A stretch of DNA of 64,000 bases from an uncultured Lachnospiraceae bacterium (lineage in GTDB: Bacteria; Bacillota; Clostridia; Lachnospirales; Lachnospiraceae): assembly GCA_947089905.1 (NCBI GenBank), contig CAMUMG010000001.1:248001-312000 (forward strand), read 5' to 3'. Of this stretch, positions 6,576-15,382 are shown piece after piece (positions within the stretch are counted from its first letter, which is position 1; each line of letters opens with the position of its first letter). Under the pieces are notes generated by a model. The model searched no databases, was not told the origin of the DNA, and saw nothing but the letters and a program-made list of their open reading frames with translations. The translations under genes were made by a program, and so were the position numbers.

Positions 6576-6755
6576 TTATTTAGCAGATAGTTTCTCAACA
6601 ATGGATTTTACTTCGTCAATACAAGCCCCACAAACACTTCCTGCTCCAGTAGCCTCCATTACTTCTTCTGGTGTCTTTGCACCGTTTTCTATTGCTTTTT
6701 TAATATCTCCTACCGTAACATCTAAGCAGGTACAAACAATATTTGCATCTTCCAT
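6576..6755 (-). CDS. BFD-like [2Fe-2S]-binding small protein
   Basis: This 59-residue protein begins MEDANIVCTCLDVTVGDIKK and contains VCGAC near its end. Cysteines 8, 10, 42 and 45 form the CxC ... CxxC pattern of the bacterioferritin-associated-ferredoxin (BFD) [2Fe-2S] fold. An AAGGAGG ribosome site lies 7 bases before the ATG. In clostridia such stand-alone domains are common and are thought to bind a [2Fe-2S] cluster for redox or iron-release roles. The partner is not evident here. It ends at the shared terminator with the cohesin-like gene. Confidence 0.8.
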   Translation of the reverse strand: MEDANIVCTCLDVTVGDIKKAIENGAKTPEEVMEATGAGSVCGACIDEVKSIVEKLSAK

Positions 6756-6900
6756 TTTAATTCCTCCTTAATAAAATTTTTTTTGGAGATTTCTTTGATA
6801 TTCTATCCAAGTAAGGAAATCTTATACACTCTATTTTGTTCTTTAAAAAAACTAATAAAAATAATTGGATTTTTTTGTATGTTTTTTTGAGTAAATCTCG

Positions 6901-6929
6901 TTTACTTTAAATAAAATTTATGGTATAAT
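6901..6929 (+). promoter_or_regulatory. Strong promoter upstream of recA, followed by a small inverted repeat
   Basis: TTTACT at 6901-6906 and TATAAT at 6924-6929 are 17 bp apart, with TGG before the -10. Immediately downstream GTTGAAACA (6930-6938) and TGTTTCAAC (6949-6957) form a perfect 9-bp inverted repeat that would lie at the transcript's 5' end. It could drive a long recA leader of about 210 bases or a small RNA. The remainder of 6956-7077 holds no gene that I can see. Confidence 0.55.
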
Positions 6930-7077
6930 GTTGAAACAGAAAAACATTGTTTCAACTTCTGATTTTATGTGTATATTAGTGCACAAAACTAAGCTATCGA
7001 ATACAATTCATCTGCTCTATGATTTCTAAGAATATTGGAAAGTCTAAATTTCCCTAAAAATAATAAAAATATTCTTG

Positions 7078-7106
7078 TTGACAAAATCTCATTTGTACAG
7101 TATCAT
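7078..7106 (+). promoter_or_regulatory. recA promoter
   Basis: TTGACA at 7078-7083 and TATCAT at 7101-7106 with a 17-bp spacer. The start of transcription would fall near 7113, directly against the LexA box at 7116. Confidence 0.7.
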
Positions 7107-7115
7107 ATAATTAAT

Positions 7116-7129
7116 AGAACATTAGTTCG
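7116..7129 (+). promoter_or_regulatory. LexA (SOS) box
   Basis: AGAACATTAGTTCG contains GAAC-N4-GTTC, the core of the Firmicutes LexA operator. It overlaps the predicted recA start of transcription, the expected place for LexA repression and SOS induction. Confidence 0.8.
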
Positions 7130-7149
7130 AAAAACGGAGGACAGGATTC

Positions 7150-8310
7150 ATGGAAAATCAGGAAAAACAAAAGGCATTAGAAGCTGCTTTATCTCAGATT
7201 GAGAAACAATTTGGAAAAGGCTCTGTCATGAAATTAGGGGATAGAAACGCCCGTATGAACATTGAAACAATTCCAACTGGTTCCATTAGCTTAGATATCG
7301 CACTTGGGTTAGGTGGTGTTCCAAAGGGAAGAATTATAGAGATTTATGGACCAGAATCCAGTGGTAAAACAACAGTTGCACTGCATATGGTGGCGGAAGT
7401 TCAAAAGCGTGGAGGAATTGCAGGTTTTATTGATGCAGAACATGCACTCGATCCAGCTTATGCAAAAAATATTGGTGTAGATATTGAAAATCTTTATATT
7501 TCTCAGCCAGATAATGGTGAGCAGGCCTTGGAAATTACAGAAACTATGGTTCGTTCTGGCGCAGTCGATATTGTTATTGTAGACTCTGTTGCTGCTTTAG
7601 TACCAAAGGCAGAGATAGATGGAGATATGGGAGATGCACATGTTGGTCTTCAGGCAAGATTGATGTCACAGGCACTTCGTAAACTGACTGCGGTAATTGG
7701 AAAATCAAATTGTATTGTTATCTTTATCAATCAGCTTCGTGAAAAAGTTGGGGTGATGTTTGGCAATCCTGAAACAACAACAGGTGGAAGAGCTTTAAAG
7801 TTTTATTCCTCTATTCGTTTAGATGTAAGAAGAATTGAATCTTTAAAATCAGGCGGTGAGTTTGTAGGAAGCCGTACCCGTATTAAAGTAGTAAAAAATA
7901 AAATAGCTCCTCCATTTAAAGAAGCTGAATTTGATATTATGTTTGGTCAGGGAATTTCTAAAGAGGGAGATATCTTAGATTTGGCAGTCAATGAAAACAT
8001 TATTATAAAAAGCGGTGCATGGTATGCCTATAATAATACTAAAATCGGACAGGGTAGAGAAAATGCGAAACAATACTTAAGAGAACATCCTGATTTATTG
8101 TCTGATACAGAAAATAAGGTACGAGAAAAATATAATTTAACTCCTGCACTTTCTAAAACAGAAGAAGGTTCTGGTGAAAAAGGTAAAGAAGAAAAGACAA
8201 GAAAAGGAAGTAAAGCAGAAAAGATAGAAAAAGCAGAGGATAGTATATTAAATTCTGAAGTAAATTTAGAGGATGGACAGACACCAACAACGTCTGATAC
8301 ACCAGAATAA
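7150..8310 (+). CDS. recA: Recombinase A
   Basis: RecA forms ATP-dependent filaments on single-stranded DNA, catalyses strand exchange and triggers LexA self-cleavage. The 386-residue protein has the Walker A motif GPESSGKTT at about residues 66-74, a Walker B region ([12 protein letters not shown]) and the conserved [20 protein letters not shown] loop. The C-terminus is longer than usual, with a Lys/Glu-rich tail from about residue 335 ([20 protein letters not shown]), typical of the acidic regulatory tail. The ribosome site ACGGAGGA is strong. A LexA box sits at the promoter and recX follows directly. Confidence 0.97.
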   Translation: MENQEKQKALEAALSQIEKQFGKGSVMKLGDRNARMNIETIPTGSISLDIALGLGGVPKGRIIEIYGPESSGKTTVALHMVAEVQKRGGIAGFIDAEHALDPAYAKNIGVDIENLYISQPDNGEQALEITETMVRSGAVDIVIVDSVAALVPKAEIDGDMGDAHVGLQARLMSQALRKLTAVIGKSNCIVIFINQLREKVGVMFGNPETTTGGRALKFYSSIRLDVRRIESLKSGGEFVGSRTRIKVVKNKIAPPFKEAEFDIMFGQGISKEGDILDLAVNENIIIKSGAWYAYNNTKIGQGRENAKQYLREHPDLLSDTENKVREKYNLTPALSKTEEGSGEKGKEEKTRKGSKAEKIEKAEDSILNSEVNLEDGQTPTTSDTPE

Positions 8311-8323
8311 ATGGAGGAATTTT

Positions 8324-8947
8324 TTGCAGATAACAAAAATAGAGCAGTTTGAAAAAGATAAAGCAAAAATTTATTTAGATGATGTTTATGTATTCTGGAT
8401 TTTTCAAAAACAGGTAAACACATATCATCTAGTAAATGGACAAGAACTGTCACAAGAGCTCTATCAAGAATTTTTTAATATGGCAGTTACGAATGCAAAA
8501 CAAAAAGCACTTTACATTTTAGAACGAATGGATCGAACACAAAAAGAACTTATTCAAAAGTTAGAAAAGGTAGGATTCACAAAAGAAATAAGTGAACTTG
8601 CACTTTCGTTTGTAAAACAGTTTCATTATATTGATGATCACCGTTATGCTGTCACTTATCTTAGAAATCATGCTACTTTAAAAAGTAAACGAAATTTAAT
8701 GGAAGTTCTAAAAAGTAAAGGAATTGATTCTGAGACGGCAGAGTCTGCTTATGAAGAGGTAGAAACAGAATTAGAAGTATCTTTAGAAAGAACTGCGATC
8801 CGAAAAGAACTGGAACGATTTCAAAGAAAGACTACGAAAGATTCTGTAGAGGAAAAGAAAAAATGGATTGCTTCTCTAGTCCGAAAAGGATTCTCTTATC
8901 ATCTAATCCGAAAGGAAATAGATATCTTAGAAGAGATAGAAGACTAG
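8324..8947 (+). CDS. recX: RecX regulatory protein
   Basis: RecX binds RecA filaments and limits their activity. I choose the TTG at 8324 because GGAGG lies at 8313-8317, 6 bases before it, and the sequence from there (MQITKIEQFEKDKAKIYLDD) matches the usual RecX N-terminus. An ATG further upstream at 8273 would overlap recA and adds an unnatural tail. The 207-residue product has the Tyr/Arg-rich triple-helix repeats of RecX (ALYILERMDRTQKELIQKL, FVKQFHYIDDHRYAVTYL). It starts 13 bases after the recA stop, so the two are co-transcribed. Confidence 0.9.
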   Translation: MQITKIEQFEKDKAKIYLDDVYVFWIFQKQVNTYHLVNGQELSQELYQEFFNMAVTNAKQKALYILERMDRTQKELIQKLEKVGFTKEISELALSFVKQFHYIDDHRYAVTYLRNHATLKSKRNLMEVLKSKGIDSETAESAYEEVETELEVSLERTAIRKELERFQRKTTKDSVEEKKKWIASLVRKGFSYHLIRKEIDILEEIED

Positions 8948-8958
8948 AATATGCTTTT

Positions 8959-9007
8959 GAGCCGATACTTTATGAGTAATCATAAAATATTGGCTCTTTG
9001 TTTTTTT
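8959..9007 (+). terminator. Terminator of recA-recX
   Basis: GAGCCGATACTTTATG at 8959-8974 pairs with CATAAAATATTGGCTC at 8981-8996 (16 bp with two wobbles), followed by TTTGTTTTTTT. Confidence 0.85.
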
Positions 9008-9043
9008 ACTTTCTCCTTTTTTTGCATTTCGTTTTGTTTCTGG

Positions 9044-9072
9044 TTGCAATCTGATGAAAAAAATTATATAAT
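9044..9072 (+). promoter_or_regulatory. Promoter of the carboxyltransferase operon
   Basis: TTGCAA at 9044-9049 and TATAAT at 9067-9072, 17-bp spacer, about 55 bases before the first start codon. Confidence 0.65.
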
Positions 9073-9132
9073 ATAATCGGCAGAAAATTTGGTTTTACAT
9101 TTATTTTAAAGTACAAAAATGGAGGGCTGAAC

Positions 9133-10551
9133 ATGAGCAGTACAGCACAATTGTCAGCGAGAGACAGAATTGTCACTTTGCTTGACGACAACAGTTTTGT
9201 AGAAGTCGGTGCACTTGTAACAAAGCGAAGCACAAACTTTAATCTTATGCAAAAGGAGGCTCCATCGGATGGTGTCATAACTGGGTATGGAGTGATTTCG
9301 GACAGCTTAGTCTATGTGTACAGTCAGGATGCTAAGGTGCTAAATGGTACTATAGGTGAGATGCACGCAAAAAAAATCGTTCACCTTTATAACATGGCAT
9401 TAAAAGTAGGAGCACCTGTCATTGCATTAATAGATTGTGCAGGATTAAGGTTAGAAGAAGCAACGGATGCCTTAGAAGGTTTTGGAGAAATATTTGCAAA
9501 ACAGGCAGAAGCATCAGGAGTCATTCCTCAGATTACAGCAGTATTCGGAACTTGTGGTGGTGGAAGTGCAATTTCCGCATCGTTAAGTGATTTTGTTTTT
9601 ATGGAAGAGAAGAATGCAAAATTATTTGTCAATGCACCAAATACTATTGATCACAATTATACCGGAAAATGTGATACTGCTGCTGCATCCTTTATGGCAC
9701 AGTCAGGTGTTGCAGATTTTGTAGGAAAAGATGAAGAAACGGTTTTAAATGATATCCGCAATTTGATTGCCTTACTTCCTTCTAATAATGAAGAAGATGC
9801 AGTCGGTGTAGAAGAAGAGGATGATTTAAACCGTGAAGTTCCAGCATTTGCTTCTGAAATAGCAGATGTGACTTTGGCACTCAAAGATATTTCTGATCAA
9901 GGATGTTTTATGGAAGTTAAGGCAGAATATGCAAAAGAAATGGTTACTGCCCTGATTCGGTTAAATGGTATGACAATCGGAGCTATTGCTAACCGGACAG
10001 CTATTGTAGATGAAAAGGGAAAGACCTGTGAAACTTTTGCTCCTGTTTTAACTACAGCAGGCTGCTATAAAGCAGAATCTTTCGTGAAGTTCTGTAATTC
10101 CTTTCATATCCCTGTACTTACTTTAACTAATGTAACTGGTTTTGGAACATCTCTTACAGATGCAAAATCAGTTGGTATTGCAGCGGCAAAATTGACATAT
10201 GCCTTTTCTAATGCAGTTGTTCCTAAGATCAATTTAATTACTGGAAAAGCATATGGCAGTGCATATATTGTTATGAATTCCAAAGCGATTGGTGCAGATC
10301 TTGTATTTGCTTTAGAGCAGGCGGAAATCGGAACAATGGATGCAGATTTAGCAGCTCAGATTATGTACCCAGATGCAGATTTAGAAACTAGAAAGGAAAA
10401 GGCAGCACAGTACCAGACACTTGCACAGAGCGCAACATCAGCGGCAAAGCGTGGTTATGTAGATGCAATCCTTTCCCCAGAGTCCGTAAGAAAGCAACTA
10501 ATTTATGGATTTGAAATGATGTATTCTAAGAGAGTAACCAGACCCTTTTAG
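9133..10551 (+). CDS. Acyl-CoA carboxyltransferase subunit (methylmalonyl-CoA decarboxylase alpha type)
   Basis: The 472-residue protein has the crotonase-fold N- and C-half carboxyltransferase domains of the propionyl/methylmalonyl-CoA family (SQDAKVLNGTIGEMHAKKI, FGTCGGGSAISASLSDFVF, LTNVTGFGTSLTDAKSVG). It would move CO2 between an acyl-CoA and biotin on the carrier encoded at 11041. It is somewhat shorter than the usual 510 or so residues and its N-terminus is compact. Ribosome site GGAGGG. It is the first gene of a five-gene operon with an OadG-like subunit, a biotin carrier, a Na+-pump beta subunit and an OadA-like carboxyltransferase. Exact substrate (methylmalonyl-CoA, malonyl-CoA or glutaconyl-CoA) cannot be fixed. 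Confidence 0.8.
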   Translation: MSSTAQLSARDRIVTLLDDNSFVEVGALVTKRSTNFNLMQKEAPSDGVITGYGVISDSLVYVYSQDAKVLNGTIGEMHAKKIVHLYNMALKVGAPVIALIDCAGLRLEEATDALEGFGEIFAKQAEASGVIPQITAVFGTCGGGSAISASLSDFVFMEEKNAKLFVNAPNTIDHNYTGKCDTAAASFMAQSGVADFVGKDEETVLNDIRNLIALLPSNNEEDAVGVEEEDDLNREVPAFASEIADVTLALKDISDQGCFMEVKAEYAKEMVTALIRLNGMTIGAIANRTAIVDEKGKTCETFAPVLTTAGCYKAESFVKFCNSFHIPVLTLTNVTGFGTSLTDAKSVGIAAAKLTYAFSNAVVPKINLITGKAYGSAYIVMNSKAIGADLVFALEQAEIGTMDADLAAQIMYPDADLETRKEKAAQYQTLAQSATSAAKRGYVDAILSPESVRKQLIYGFEMMYSKRVTRPF

Positions 10552-10608
10552 ATGAGAATGAAAAAGCAACTGGAAAAAACATGACATGGTCTGAGGTGAG
10601 GTGAATTT

Positions 10609-10998
10609 ATGTTGTATTCTATCATGTTTCTTGCGGCTGAGGCAGAGGAAAAGACCAGTTTAGGAACAGCATTATTAAATACAATTATGAGTATTATTAT
10701 TGTATTTGCTATGTTAATTATAATTAGTATGGTGATTTCTCTGTTTCGATATATTCCGGTATTGCAGGAACGATTTCAAAAGAAAAGTCAAGTACCAGTC
10801 ACACAGGCGACACCGGCACCAGCTCTTAACCCAGAGCCGGAAGAAGAGGAAGAACTTAGTGATGATTTAGAACTTGTAGCAGTTATTACTGCCGCTATTC
10901 ATGCCTATGAGGAATCTATGGGCAATGAAGTTCCAGCAGATGGATTAGTAGTAAGATCGATTAAACGAATAAATAAGTCAAGATGGCAGAATTCATAG
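10609..10998 (+). CDS. OadG-family sodium pump decarboxylase gamma subunit
   Basis: This 129-residue protein has one transmembrane helix (about residues 20-45), a Pro/Ala linker, an acidic stretch (PEPEEEEELSDDLELVAVIT) and a C-terminal segment (AIHAYEE ... SIKRINKSRWQNS) typical of gamma subunits, which anchor the decarboxylase complex in the membrane. GAGGTGAGGTG supplies the ribosome site. It lies between the carboxyltransferase and the biotin carrier gene, the normal order in such operons. Confidence 0.8.
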   Translation: MLYSIMFLAAEAEEKTSLGTALLNTIMSIIIVFAMLIIISMVISLFRYIPVLQERFQKKSQVPVTQATPAPALNPEPEEEEELSDDLELVAVITAAIHAYEESMGNEVPADGLVVRSIKRINKSRWQNS

Positions 10999-11040
10999 AA
11001 TGAATTGCCAAAAGAAAAAGACTTTAGGGAGGATTTTGAA

Positions 11041-11415
11041 ATGAAGAATTATACAATCACAGTAAATGGAAACGTTTATGAAGTATCCGTAGAAGAGGGA
11101 AATGCAGATCCATCTGTATCTACTGCACCTGTTAAAAAAGCTGCTCCAGCTCAAAAAGCCGCTCCGAAAGCTGCCCCAAAGGCTGCCGCTGGTGCTCAAG
11201 GTTCTGTTAAAGTAAATGCTCCAATGCCGGGTAAGATCTTAGCAGTAAAAGCAAATGCAGGACAGGCAGTAAAGAAAGGAGAAGTTATTTTAATTCTGGA
11301 AGCAATGAAGATGGAAAATGAGATTGTTGCTCCACAGGATGGAACAATTGCCAGTGTAAATGTTGGTGTTGGTTCTTCAGTAGAAGCTGGTGAAGTGCTT
11401 GCTACTTTGAACTAA
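11041..11415 (+). CDS. Biotin carboxyl carrier protein of the decarboxylase
   Basis: The 124-residue product has an N-terminal beta-strand segment (MKNYTITVNGNVYEVSVEEG), an Ala/Pro/Lys-rich flexible linker (residues about 30-55) and a biotinyl domain with the canonical EAMKMEN biotinylation site. The Lys in MKM carries biotin and shuttles CO2 between carboxyltransferase and the membrane pump. I choose ATG 11041 because AGGGAGG precedes it by 7 bases; an upstream ATG at 11005 lacks a ribosome site. Confidence 0.9.
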   Translation: MKNYTITVNGNVYEVSVEEGNADPSVSTAPVKKAAPAQKAAPKAAPKAAAGAQGSVKVNAPMPGKILAVKANAGQAVKKGEVILILEAMKMENEIVAPQDGTIASVNVGVGSSVEAGEVLATLN

Positions 11416-11438
11416 ATCTTACCAGGAGGTAAAACTCG

Positions 11439-12563
11439 ATGGACTATATAATTGAAACTCTTAAAAACCTCGCAGGTAAAACAGCGTTTGCCAATATCGG
11501 TCTTGGTAATGTTTTTATGATTTTAGTTGCCTGTGTTTTTTTATATCTTGCGATTAAAAAAGGATATGAACCGCTTTTGTTGATTCCTATTTCTTTTGGT
11601 ATGTTATTAGTAAACCTTTATCCTCCAATTATGGAAGAGGGAGGACTACTAAGTTATTTCTTTTTACTAGATGAATGGGCAATTCTTCCATCTCTTATCT
11701 TTATGGGTGTAGGAGCTATGACCGATTTTGGGCCTTTGATTGCCAACCCAAAAAGTTTTCTGCTTGGAGCTGCAGCACAAATCGGTATTTTTGCAGCATA
11801 TTTAATGGCAATTGTCTTTGGATTTAATGGAAAGGCGGCGGCTGCTATCTCCATCATCGGAGGTGCTGATGGTCCTACTTCTATTTTCCTTGCCAGTAAA
11901 CTTGGACAGACAGACTTAATGGGACCTATTGCAGTTGCTGCATATTCCTATATGTCTTTAGTCCCGATTATTCAGCCACCGATTATGAAACTATTGACAA
12001 CAAAAGAAGAACGTGAAATTAAAATGGAACAGCTTCGCCCGGTTTCAAAATTAGAGAAGATTTTATTCCCTATTATTGTAACGATTGTTGTTGTTCTACT
12101 GCTGCCAGATACAGCTCCATTACTTGGTATGCTAATGCTTGGAAATCTATTCCGTGAATGTGGTGTAGTAAAACAGCTTCAAGAAACAGCTTCCAATGCT
12201 TTAATGTATATTGTAGTTATTTTACTTGGTACTTCTGTTGGAGCAACTACCAGTGCAGAAAAATTCTTGAAATTAGATACTTTAGGAATTGTTGCATTAG
12301 GTCTTATTGCATTCGCAGTAGGAACAGCGGCAGGTGTGTTGTTTGGTAAATTAATGTGTAAAGCAACTCATGGAAAAGTAAATCCTTTGATTGGTTCAGC
12401 AGGTGTTTCTGCCGTGCCTATGGCAGCGAGAGTTTCTCAAAAAGTCGGAGCAGAGGCAGATCCAACAAACTTTTTATTAATGCACGCAATGGGACCAAAT
12501 GTAGCAGGAGTTATTGGTACAGCCGTGGCAGCAGGAGTATTTATGTCGATATTTGGAATATAA
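11439..12563 (+). CDS. Na+-translocating decarboxylase beta subunit
   Basis: This 374-residue polytopic membrane protein belongs to the OadB/GcdB/MmdB family. It decarboxylates carboxybiotin and couples this to Na+ export. Characteristic segments are [15 protein letters not shown], the conserved [13 protein letters not shown] and [15 protein letters not shown] near the end, with about nine to ten helices. It is preceded by CCAGGAGG and follows the biotin carrier by 23 bases. Length is normal for the family. Confidence 0.92.
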   Translation: MDYIIETLKNLAGKTAFANIGLGNVFMILVACVFLYLAIKKGYEPLLLIPISFGMLLVNLYPPIMEEGGLLSYFFLLDEWAILPSLIFMGVGAMTDFGPLIANPKSFLLGAAAQIGIFAAYLMAIVFGFNGKAAAAISIIGGADGPTSIFLASKLGQTDLMGPIAVAAYSYMSLVPIIQPPIMKLLTTKEEREIKMEQLRPVSKLEKILFPIIVTIVVVLLLPDTAPLLGMLMLGNLFRECGVVKQLQETASNALMYIVVILLGTSVGATTSAEKFLKLDTLGIVALGLIAFAVGTAAGVLFGKLMCKATHGKVNPLIGSAGVSAVPMAARVSQKVGAEADPTNFLLMHAMGPNVAGVIGTAVAAGVFMSIFGI

Positions 12564-12592
12564 TAAAGTGAAATTATTTTGGAGGTAAAACA

Positions 12593-14005
12593 ATGGCAGA
12601 GCAGGAGAAAAAACCTTTAAAGATCACTGAAACCGTCTTGCGTGACGCACATCAGTCTTTAATTGCTACAAGAATGACAACGGAACAAATGCTTCCGATT
12701 ATAGATAAGATGGATAAAGTGGGTTATTATTCTGTAGAGTGCTGGGGCGGTGCAACATTCGATGCTTGTCTTCGCTTTCTAAAGGAAGATCCTTGGGAAA
12801 GACTTCGTAAACTAAAAGCTGGTTTTAAGAATACAAAGCTTCAAATGTTATTCCGTGGACAAAATATCTTAGGTTATAACCATTATTCTGATGATGTGGT
12901 AGAATACTTTGTACAAAAGTCAATCGCAAACGGAATTGATATCATTCGTATTTTTGATTGTTTTAATGATTTACGAAATTTACGTACAGCTGTAAAAGCA
13001 GCAAACAAAGAAAAAGGACATGCTCAGATTGCTCTTTCTTATACATTGGGAGATGCTTATACCCTAGACTATTGGACAAAGACCGCCAAGGAAATTGAAG
13101 AGATGGGTGCAGATTCTTTATGTATTAAGGATATGGCAGGACTTTTAGTTCCTTATGAAGCAACTAAATTAGTAAAAGCATTAAAGGCTGGTACAAAACT
13201 TCCAATCCAAATTCATACCCATTATACTTCTGGCGTAGCTTCTATGACATACTTAAAAGCAGTAGAAGCCGGAGCAGATGTCATTGATACAGCAATGTCT
13301 CCATTTTCTATGGGAACAAGTCAGCCAGCAACCGAAGTTATGGTAGAAACTTTTAAAGGAACTCAATATGATACAGGATTAGATCAAAATCTGTTAGCTG
13401 AGATTGCAGATTATTTCCGTCCAATTCAGGAACAGGCATTAAAGAGTGGTCTGCTGAATCCAAAGGTAATGGGAGTTAATATTAAAACATTATTATATCA
13501 AGTTCCGGGTGGTATGCTTTCGAACTTAGTATCTCAATTAAAGGATGCTCATGCAGAAGATAAATACTATCAGGTATTAGAAGAGATTCCAAAGGTTAGA
13601 AAAGACTTTGGAGAACCTCCTCTTGTTACTCCTTCTTCTCAAATTGTTGGTACACAGGCTGTATTAAATGTTTTACAGGGTGAGCGTTACAAGATGATTA
13701 CAAAGGAATCTAAAAAGGTACTCGCCGGTGAATTTGGTCAGACTGTAAAACCATTTAATTCTGGAGTACAAAAGAAAGCAATCGGAGATACAAAACCAAT
13801 TACCTGTCGTCCAGCAGATTTAATTGAACCACAGCTTCCAAAATTTGAAAAGGAAGTTGCTGAGTGGAAACAACAGGAAGAGGATACCCTTTCTTATGCT
13901 TTATTCCCACAAGTTGCAGTTGAATTCTTTAAATATCGTCAGGCACAACAAAAGAAAGTAGATGTAACTGCTGCTGATACACAAAATAAAGCATATCCAG
14001 TTTAA
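12593..14005 (+). CDS. Oxaloacetate decarboxylase / pyruvate carboxylase-type carboxyltransferase
   Basis: The 470-residue protein starts with the family motif (ITETVLRDAHQSLIATRMTT) and contains the TIM-barrel metal-site residues (IHTHYTSG) and CIKDMAGLL. It is the OadA/PycB or transcarboxylase 5S type, exchanging carboxyl between oxaloacetate/pyruvate and biotin. It has no biotinyl domain of its own: it ends soon after the conserved C-terminal helical part, unlike OadA of about 600 residues, so it must use the carrier at 11041. Ribosome site GGAGG. Last gene of the operon. Confidence 0.9.
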   Translation: MAEQEKKPLKITETVLRDAHQSLIATRMTTEQMLPIIDKMDKVGYYSVECWGGATFDACLRFLKEDPWERLRKLKAGFKNTKLQMLFRGQNILGYNHYSDDVVEYFVQKSIANGIDIIRIFDCFNDLRNLRTAVKAANKEKGHAQIALSYTLGDAYTLDYWTKTAKEIEEMGADSLCIKDMAGLLVPYEATKLVKALKAGTKLPIQIHTHYTSGVASMTYLKAVEAGADVIDTAMSPFSMGTSQPATEVMVETFKGTQYDTGLDQNLLAEIADYFRPIQEQALKSGLLNPKVMGVNIKTLLYQVPGGMLSNLVSQLKDAHAEDKYYQVLEEIPKVRKDFGEPPLVTPSSQIVGTQAVLNVLQGERYKMITKESKKVLAGEFGQTVKPFNSGVQKKAIGDTKPITCRPADLIEPQLPKFEKEVAEWKQQEEDTLSYALFPQVAVEFFKYRQAQQKKVDVTAADTQNKAYPV

Positions 14006-14024
14006 TTTATAAAAATATTCAATA

Positions 14025-14068
14025 AAAAAAGCCAAGCAAAAACCAATCACTTTTCGCTTGGCTTTTTT
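14025..14068. terminator. Terminator of the carboxyltransferase operon
   Basis: AAAAAAGCCAAGC at 14025-14037 pairs with GCTTGGCTTTTTT at 14056-14068. The A-run before and T-run after mean it can also serve the convergent gene at 14080-14340. Confidence 0.85.
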
Positions 14069-14079
14069 ATTAATTTATA

Positions 14080-14340
14080 CTATTCCTTACTCCAACATCT
14101 ACATTGCTCAATTCGCTTTCCATTATCCCCTTCTTTTTCATCATAAGCAAATTGTTTTAATAGTTCACAGGGAAAATTTTTACATTGTCCACAGTGTTTC
14201 TGTTTTCTTGTTTCACAACAAGATTTCACAGAGCAGCTTAAACCCCAAAATGGTTTCTCAATATTCACACAGCCTTTACACCCTACTTGCTCTTGATAAG
14301 AACATGCACTACATAAAATCCCACATCTTGATTCAATCAT
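14080..14340 (-). CDS. DUF3795-type cysteine-rich protein
   Basis: This 86-residue protein begins MIESRCGILCSACSYQEQVG and has many Cys in CxxC-like spacing (CGILCSAC, CKGC, CGQCKNFPC). This is the pattern of the small DUF3795 family, probably metal-binding, function unknown. I choose ATG 14340 since AAAGGAGGG lies just before it; a longer frame upstream lacks a ribosome site. A palindrome at 14380-14397, also found upstream of the WYL regulator, sits about 40 bases before the start, so that regulator likely controls it. Confidence 0.75.
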   Translation of the reverse strand: MIESRCGILCSACSYQEQVGCKGCVNIEKPFWGLSCSVKSCCETRKQKHCGQCKNFPCELLKQFAYDEKEGDNGKRIEQCRCWSKE

Positions 14341-14379
14341 AAAAAGCCCTCCTTTTAATCTAATCATAACATGGGAAAC

Positions 14380-14397
14380 ATGACAGCTATATGTCAT
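14380..14397. promoter_or_regulatory. Palindromic site 1, candidate operator of the WYL regulator
   Basis: ATGACAGCTATATGTCAT is an 18-bp palindrome (8-bp arms when the flanking base pairs are included). A second site with the same half-sites and length lies at 15365-15382. It overlaps the end of the regulator gene and precedes the DUF3795 gene. Confidence 0.5.
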
Positions 14398-15313
14398 GTT
14401 GTTCATTTCCTTTACACATTTTAAGAATATTTTCTGCCTGCTTTTTTCTATCATCTTGTAATTCTTTTGGAGCTAATATAAAAACTTTATCTCCAAAACT
14501 AAATATCCATTCTCGCATATTTTTATAACTTGCAAAATCATGTTCAAATAATAATTTCTTATCTTGACATACCGAATAACTATCAGGTCCATATTCCTCA
14601 ATCAAACGATGTTTTTCACTTTCGTCAAATATAGCTTTCAAATGGATACTCCCCTCTGTAAGATAATCTCCAAATAATAATTCTTTTTCTGGTATTTCTC
14701 TTTCAAAAAAAGTGTCTTCCTGCATTTGCAAATTCCAAAGACGGTTTAATTTGAACAGACGGTAGGCTTTTCGATCTAAGCAAAATCCGAAAATATACCA
14801 TGATGACCACTTAAAAATCAAACGATATGGCTCTATTTGGCGTTTGGTTTCACCCTTTTCATAATAATACTGAAACGATAAAATATGTTTTGTCCAAATT
14901 GCCTTTTTCATTATTTCAATTTTTTGTGTCAGTGAAGCTTGATAATGAGAAGCTAAATCAATCATAATAATATCCTTGGTAATCATATGCTGTTCCTTGC
15001 CTGAAAATTTATCGAGCAAACTGGCAAGTATAGATTTTTTGGATATACTATCCATTCCTCTAAGACCTGCGAGAACAGCTTGTAATTCTTCTCTGGTAAA
15101 AAGTGATTTATCAAATTTATAATTGTCTGCAATCGAAAGGCCCCCACCATAGCCTTGTGTAGTAATGACAGGTATTCCTGCTTTACAAATATCTTCTATA
15201 TCACGATTAATTGTTCGTCTTGATACTTCAAATCGTTTGGCTAATTGTGGAGCTGTTGTTTTATCGTTTTGCAGTAAGATTGTAATTATCCCAATTAAAC
15301 GGTCTATCTTCAT
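14387..15313 (-). CDS. HTH/WYL-domain transcriptional regulator
   Basis: This 308-residue protein has an N-terminal winged HTH of the DeoR/HTH_11 type (MKIDRLIGIITILLQNDKTT, FEVSRRTINRDIEDICKAGI) and a WYL domain from about residue 135 (IEPYRLIFKWSSWYIFGFCL). WYL proteins bind small ligands or nucleic acids and often regulate stress or defence genes. The start at 15313 follows GGAG; an upstream ATG gives an unlikely hydrophobic extension. It is upstream of the DUF3795 gene on the same strand, and matching palindromes flank it. Confidence 0.85.
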   Translation of the reverse strand: MKIDRLIGIITILLQNDKTTAPQLAKRFEVSRRTINRDIEDICKAGIPVITTQGYGGGLSIADNYKFDKSLFTREELQAVLAGLRGMDSISKKSILASLLDKFSGKEQHMITKDIIMIDLASHYQASLTQKIEIMKKAIWTKHILSFQYYYEKGETKRQIEPYRLIFKWSSWYIFGFCLDRKAYRLFKLNRLWNLQMQEDTFFEREIPEKELLFGDYLTEGSIHLKAIFDESEKHRLIEEYGPDSYSVCQDKKLLFEHDFASYKNMREWIFSFGDKVFILAPKELQDDRKKQAENILKMCKGNEQHDI

Positions 15314-15364
15314 TTGTTTATCTCCAATTATATGAAATTTCATGAATAAGTATAGCAGATAAAT

Positions 15365-15382
15365 ATGACAACATAAAGTCAT
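15365..15382. promoter_or_regulatory. Palindromic site 2, candidate autoregulatory operator
   Basis: ATGACAACATAAAGTCAT shares ATGACA-N7-GTCAT and the exact 18-bp length with site 1. It lies about 50 bases upstream of the WYL regulator start, where autoregulation is expected. Confidence 0.5.

Noticed and set aside
8273-8323. Upstream ATG for recX inside recA
   Set aside because: No ribosome site; TTG 8324 is well spaced from GGAGG and matches the family start.
14058-14342. 94-codon plus frame antisense to the DUF3795 gene
   Set aside because: No ribosome site; cysteine-rich frame on the other strand is clearly the gene.
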